From Macropodus opercularis (lineage: Eukaryota; Chordata; Actinopteri; Anabantiformes; Osphronemidae), in NCBI GenBank assembly GCA_030770545.1, contig CM061107.1, positions 2,444,001-2,508,000 on the forward strand: a stretch of 64,000 nucleotides of DNA. Reading direction: 5' to 3'. Positions 59,191-64,000 of the stretch are shown here, piece by piece. The notes beneath the pieces are model-generated. The model saw nothing but the letters and a program-made list of their open reading frames with translations, had not been told where the DNA came from and did not search any database. Numbering within the stretch: the stretch's first letter is position 1; the number at the start of each line of letters is the position of its first letter. Made by a program: the position numbers and the translations under genes.

Positions 59191-61349
59191 TCTTATAGGG
59201 AAAAAGTAGGCTGTGAATTTATGTTGTCACTGGTTAATGTGTTGCCTGTAAAGCTACGTTGGTGCACGGTCGCCATCTGGTGGTCGTCAGGTGAATCAGC
59301 AGCCAGAAAATGACTGTAAAACTATACAAAGCGCCTTAAAACTCAACTAAGCACAACTTGCTTTGTTCACATTGACATCAGACACTTTGTGCTGTGCACC
59401 AATGCGTTGTTGCTACTGTATTTGTTAGTCAGAAAGAGTTTAACCACCAAACACCAACTGAAAACATGTCATCAACCCAGTGGCTCTACTTTCTACACCA
59501 CAAACAAGCTGCAGCCCAGAGTTTGGTCAGCGGCCTCCACAACAGCTGGAACAGACCGAAATACACGGAACTTACAATATGACGCTTTCATTTACCGGTA
59601 GTATAAATTAGCTTGAATTGTAAAACATGTAGCACTTTGTACTTGGTAACCTCAATTACTCACCACCTTGGATATGTGACCTTTAACCTTTTAAACATCG
59701 CACTTAACACCTGTTTCTGTGTATCACTAACAGATAAAGGTTGCTTTTGTAACATGTTTACATCAAACGCTGCTATTTTGTGGGTCCTCTCACACACACA
59801 CGCCATAAAAAATATAGACAAACAAAACAAAGCACCTGTTGCAGCCTGGACGACGACTAGCTAGCCAGCTAGCAAGTTAGCATGTATGCTAAGCCAACAG
59901 CCGGTTCTTCGTTGTAGTATTCAGACTTAAGGCTCATCAACACGGCTTCTCGCAGTCCGGAAACACTACAGTAGGAGCAGGAAACGTCATATAGTTTAAC
60001 TCTAAACGTCTCTATGTGGGGTTGATATACGTTTAATTAAAGTTTGATATACGTCACAATTTTGGCTTCTTGCGCGTCCGGCCTCACGTTGCTCCCGCCC
60101 ACCAGCCAATCACATCACAGAGTCGCTGACATGACACTTCAATCCCCAATCACAAAACAAAAACTACATCATACTAAGGCAACGCTGTACTTTACAACCA
60201 AACTACATGATTTGTCCAATTCTCAACGCAAATGACCCCAATTGACAAAAACACATAATAAACACATTTGAAACTATTTAACATTAGAATTGTTCAAATA
60301 TCCAGTAAAAACTATTTAGGGGCATAATAAAACACAAACCATAAACATTATTATATAAAACACTCCCTCCTTGAGCCAGATTTAATAGTAGAACTGCTTA
60401 ATTTGGTTTTCTGGTTCAGTCGCTGTTTTCTGTACAGGCCTATTTGGTGTGGTCCTCCTACGGGCAGTTGTAATTATCTCGATTGTGAGTGTCTTCAAAC
60501 AAAACAATTGGGGGGTGTCTGATTAATTTGCATGCATTTGCGGTTGCATGCTCTACCTTGTCCAGTCCTGCTTGAAGTTACAGAAAAAGGAATGTGGGCT
60601 CAGCTGCACAGTGACTCTGTCGTGTTGGTGCTTTCTGGTTGTGTTACCTGGTTTAACGATGCAGTGAGACTCCCTGGGAATGATTTGATTGTTTTCTTGA
60701 TATTTGGTCTATTGAACTGAAGTGACTTCACATGTTGTTTTGGGGCTGCTCACTCCAAAATATGTGTCACTGCACAAGAACATAAGATGAGTAAAAGTTT
60801 ATATTTCAGTAAACTGTGTATAGTTGCTGTTTGCTAAATGCAAATCAACCAAATGCCAGAGCTCTACAAACAGTAATTCCTAGCTGTTACTGATGGTTTA
60901 GATTTAAATCATTGTCGGGCAGCCGCCACCACGACTGCTAACAGAAAATATAGGATTCAAAATGAAAAATATATATAATGGCACTGCCTCACCTTTAGAC
61001 ACTGAGTTCGTTTGAGTAAGCCGCGTCAGGTTCTGAGTCACATCTCATTAATTGTGTTTAGAGGAGGGTGGTGTTTCCTGTCATGTTGTTGGAGGCAGTT
61101 TATCTCCTGCTCACCCACTGTGAAATTTCTGCATGGTACAGAAAAAGTGAGCGTGCGCTGCAAGGTTCATATTTGCTTTGTAAATGATGACACCGTGATG
61201 TGCTTGGCTGACCTTAAACCTTCACTCTTGACTGCATGTGGATCATGCATAACAACATAAGGAGTTGTGGACCGTGGTGCAGCGGTACCCACACGGTTAC
61301 TGTGACATTAATGTTTAACAAATATTTTAAGGTCACTATCTTATTACAG
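59191..61349. other. Intergenic region between scn4a and cd79b, left part
   Basis: No coding exon supported. At 59268-59286 a CGCCATCTGGTGG core resembles a reverse CTCF motif. At 59870-60115 there is a moderately CpG-rich patch with CCGGAA, CCCGCCC and a CCAAT box (AGCCAATCA), which looks promoter-like, but I cannot attach it to a gene. Confidence 0.45.
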
Positions 61350-61553
61350 GGGAACACAATGTTATGACTATGTGCCATCCACAGTCATAAACTAACCTAA
61401 TGGGTTTGGTCTGTGGAATTAGAGCAGAGAACCAGGGGAAACCCAACAACAGATGGGAAGAACACGCAAACTCCAGCCACAGCTGACGAACGAGGTCAAC
61501 CTCATGACGTTCTAGCTGTGAGGCAGGAGAGCTAACCACTGCGCTATGAAGTC
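61350..61553 (-). repeat. Degraded tRNA-like dispersed repeat
   Basis: On the minus strand: AGCGCAGTGGTTAGCTCTCC, then GCCTCACAGC, then TGGAGTTTGCGTGTTCTTCC and GGGTTTCCCCTGG. This is the recognisable order of a very common fish tRNA-like repeat (family consensus GTGGTTAGCACTG...GGAGTTTGCATGTTCTCC...GGGTTTCCTCCGG). It is diverged and carries no ORF. A related GTGGTGCAGCGG string at 61274-61285 may belong to a second fragment. Confidence 0.65.
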
Positions 61554-62167
61554 TGACACAGTGTAATAAAGGACATCTGAAGAATAATCAAACATGAACG
61601 TAAACAAACAAATGAGCAAAACACCAATTCACATATTCTTCTTCTGTGTTACTGTGATTAGTACTTTAATAGACGTAGTCTCAGAACCTCTATCACATTC
61701 CCTGCACTAAAACCTCTGGTTGATAGTCGAGACAACGTCAAGTCAAATACAAAGGCTAAAAGGGGGAAATACTCACTGGTTTTCATCCCAGAGGTCTCGA
61801 GGTCAAAGGAGTATTATTTACATCTAAGTATTGGAATTGACCTGATGAGAATTTGGTAACAGACACTAACATCTGTTTTTTGTTGTTGTTACCGTAAAAT
61901 ATTCTTAAAAAAACATCTTCCACATCCTCTAACGTTTGCAGCTGTTTTTTCTGCATAAAAGTGAAACGTGTGAATGAAAACTGGTCGTTTTTTAGTCAAA
62001 GTGTGGGCTAAGTTATTTTGGTCCCACTGCTCTTCCTCCTATTTGCCTGGCAGTAAAACGTCAAGTGACACCCACTGGTGCAGACGTGTCTTCTCCTTGT
62101 TCGCATCTTTATCACGACTTCAGAGATTTGGACGTCGAGTGAAAGCAGTTTTCTTCTGCATGTCACC

Positions 62168-63904
62168 ATGCGCTGGTTGCTGGCTGGATGCTGTGGCCTT
62201 GCTTTAATCCATCTTTCAGGTAATGCATACACTTTAGCAATTTAACGAATTTATTTGTGGCTAAAAGATAAAATAGGTGCAAACCAATACAATAGCTTTG
62301 GTGCTAAATGCGAATAATTATTAATCTGTAAAATGTGACTACAGAAGTATAATGTTTAAAGAGGTTTCAGCAGGAAATGTAATTTAACTGAACTGTGTTT
62401 TTAACACACAATTACACTGTGTAGAAGCTTTTTGCATGATATTTTTGGCTCCACAGTACCGACACTTCCTGGCCATCTGGGGAAAAAGAGGAAGTTCTCT
62501 CTTGAGACAAAGACTAGAATATTATTGTCATGTTGATTAACTGATGTTTTGTTTGTTATTTTAATTTTAATATTGTAAACTGGGCATCAGTTATATTGTC
62601 CACCACCATTTCTAGATCATCACTTCTAGAGCCATAACTAATGATCATTTTCATAAATGTTGTCGCTATAACACTGTGAAATCCATTAGTCGTCACATCT
62701 AACCATCTATTAAATATCTTAAAACAAAGATGCTTCTTGTCAACTGTGACATTTTCAGATTAACAGTTTTTACCACACAAATATTTATTTTAATATTTGA
62801 GAGGTTGTAACTACTAAGAAACATATTAAGGCACATGTTGGCTTTGATACGTGGGTTCACAGTCATTTGACTGAATGAATCATCAACTATTCCCATAAAT
62901 GAACTGACTGATATCTTACGTTATTTAAGTCGCTAAAACTTTCTCTGCTTCGCACGACGACAGCTTCTCTCTTCAGGTTTTTCGCTGCTGGGAGAAAAGC
63001 AGCTAAATGTTCTGATGAGATCTTTTTGTCCTTCGACCGTCTCCTGTCTGTCCAGTCTCTCTGCAGCTCTCTCAGGTGCCCCGGTTTTATGGTGTGACAC
63101 CCAACAGAGAAAACATGATAATTTACTGTTTGCCCTCGAATCAAGACGAACAAGCCACAGTGCAGTGGCACAAGACTACAACTGACGGAAAATCGAACAA
63201 GACACAATTGGAAAGTGGGGGCAGATTTGAATTTTCTGACAGCAACCTGACTACAAACGCGGTTTTAAGAATTAAGAAAGTGCATGAAGAGGACAGCGGA
63301 GTGTACTACTGTGAGATGGACAACAAATCGGGACCTGGAACTCATCTCAAAGTTGTTAGTAAGTGGCAGGAACGACGATGAACCACTTTGGTTGGTAAAA
63401 AGCTTTGGATAGCACATAACTAATACAACTCTTCCTGCTGCAGAACTCACTGATCGAGACATTGCAGAGTACAGGTCCAAAATGAAGGATGGTCTCATTG
63501 TCCTCCAGGGTCTGCTGCTGGCGACGTGCGTTGCTGCTATGATGCTGCGGAAACAGAAACTGGTGGGCAACAAAAAAGCCAAACAACTTTGGTTTTAGTC
63601 TTTTTATGGGATTTGTCTCAAAAACAAAACTACAGCAACATCATTTCAGTAGAACCATTTATGGGATGACACTTTACTAAAAGACCTCTGCAGACCAACT
63701 AAAAGGTCATAGGTCACAGCTACAGTAAAGCAGGCCTAGACTGTAGAGGGAGCCCCCTATTACCTCATAGCACATACACTTGGTGTGTGTTTATTTGTAG
63801 GTGATGCCAACTGTTCTCTTTTTCATCTCGTCTGTGTTTTTCATTAACAGCTGGAAAAGCAGGACAGCATCTATGAGGAGCCTGAAACTGACCACATCTA
63901 CGAG
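62168..63904 (+). CDS. cd79b: B-cell receptor signalling chain CD79b (partial, 3' end outside window)
   Basis: CD79b (Ig-beta) pairs with CD79a to carry B-cell receptor signals. Exons seen: 62168-62219, 63056-63358, 63444-63562 and 63851-63904, phases 1, 1 and 0. Exon 1 with the start of exon 2 gives a signal peptide (MRWLLAGCCGLALIHLSVSL). Exon 2 is an Ig domain with IIYC, WHK and DSGVYYC for the disulphide and core Trp. Exon 3 has the membrane-proximal KMKDGLIVLQGLLLATCVAA, matching human KDGIIMIQTLL. Exon 4 has EPETDHIYE, the start of the ITAM (human EEDHTYEGL). The second ITAM tyrosine lies beyond the window. Its position next to scn4a is as in human 17q23. Confidence 0.9.
62220..63055 (+). 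other. cd79b intron 1
   Basis: AT-rich 836-nt intron between the signal-peptide exon and the Ig exon; nothing else recognised. Confidence 0.7.
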
Positions 63905-64000
63905 GTGAGTGTGTCTCTGCTGCACGTGCAATAATCAGACTCGGAGACAATTTCGTTTATCACATGTGATTTATGTGGGTAATGTGAGCAGACATCGCAG

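Overview
The window is nuclear genomic DNA from a ray-finned fish, most likely a teleost. The genes are spliced with mostly short GT-AG introns. Selenoprotein U1 keeps a selenocysteine codon, which mammals lost. A 5'-truncated Rex1/Babar-like LINE and a degraded tRNA-like repeat of a kind common in fish genomes are present. Seven protein-coding genes can be modelled exon by exon; two of them run off the window edges.

Layout. (1) 289-665, minus: first two exons of mrpl43, head to head with (2) twnk (Twinkle mitochondrial DNA helicase), 1215-4015 plus, six exons, 720 aa. (3) 4.5-25.5 kb: about 21 kb without a convincing coding gene, holding a LINE fragment at 8.47-8.98 kb and a CpG-rich candidate 5' exon at 11.3-11.54 kb. 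(4) lzts2, 25590-28802 plus, five coding exons, 695 aa. (5) pdzd7, 30822-36009 minus, convergent with lzts2, sixteen exons, 893 aa, PDZ-PDZ-HHD-PDZ. (6) Selenoprotein U1 (PRXL2A/FAM213A orthologue), 37663-38903 minus, five exons, with an in-frame TGA for selenocysteine and a SECIS element in the 3' UTR. (7) A DPY30-domain (DYDC) gene, 39583-41881 minus. (8) scn4a-type voltage-gated sodium channel, 47347-57455 plus, 25 coding exons, about 1881 aa, including two introns with AT termini. (9) cd79b, from 62168 to beyond the right edge, plus.

The genes do not form one pathway. Twnk and mrpl43 both serve mitochondria and probably share a bidirectional promoter. Scn4a is the muscle sodium channel, and cd79b is the B-cell receptor signalling chain. 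Gene order joins three blocks that are separate in human: 10q24 (MRPL43-TWNK-LZTS2-PDZD7), 10q23 (PRXL2A-DYDC) and 17q23 (SCN4A-CD79B).

Most notable: the recoded TGA plus SECIS pair; the two AT-starting sodium-channel introns, one with an apparent AT-AA pairing; and the inactivation-gate triplet LFM in place of IFM. Exon coordinates were read by hand from splice sites and reading frame. Orthology is from remembered protein families and was not checked by database search.
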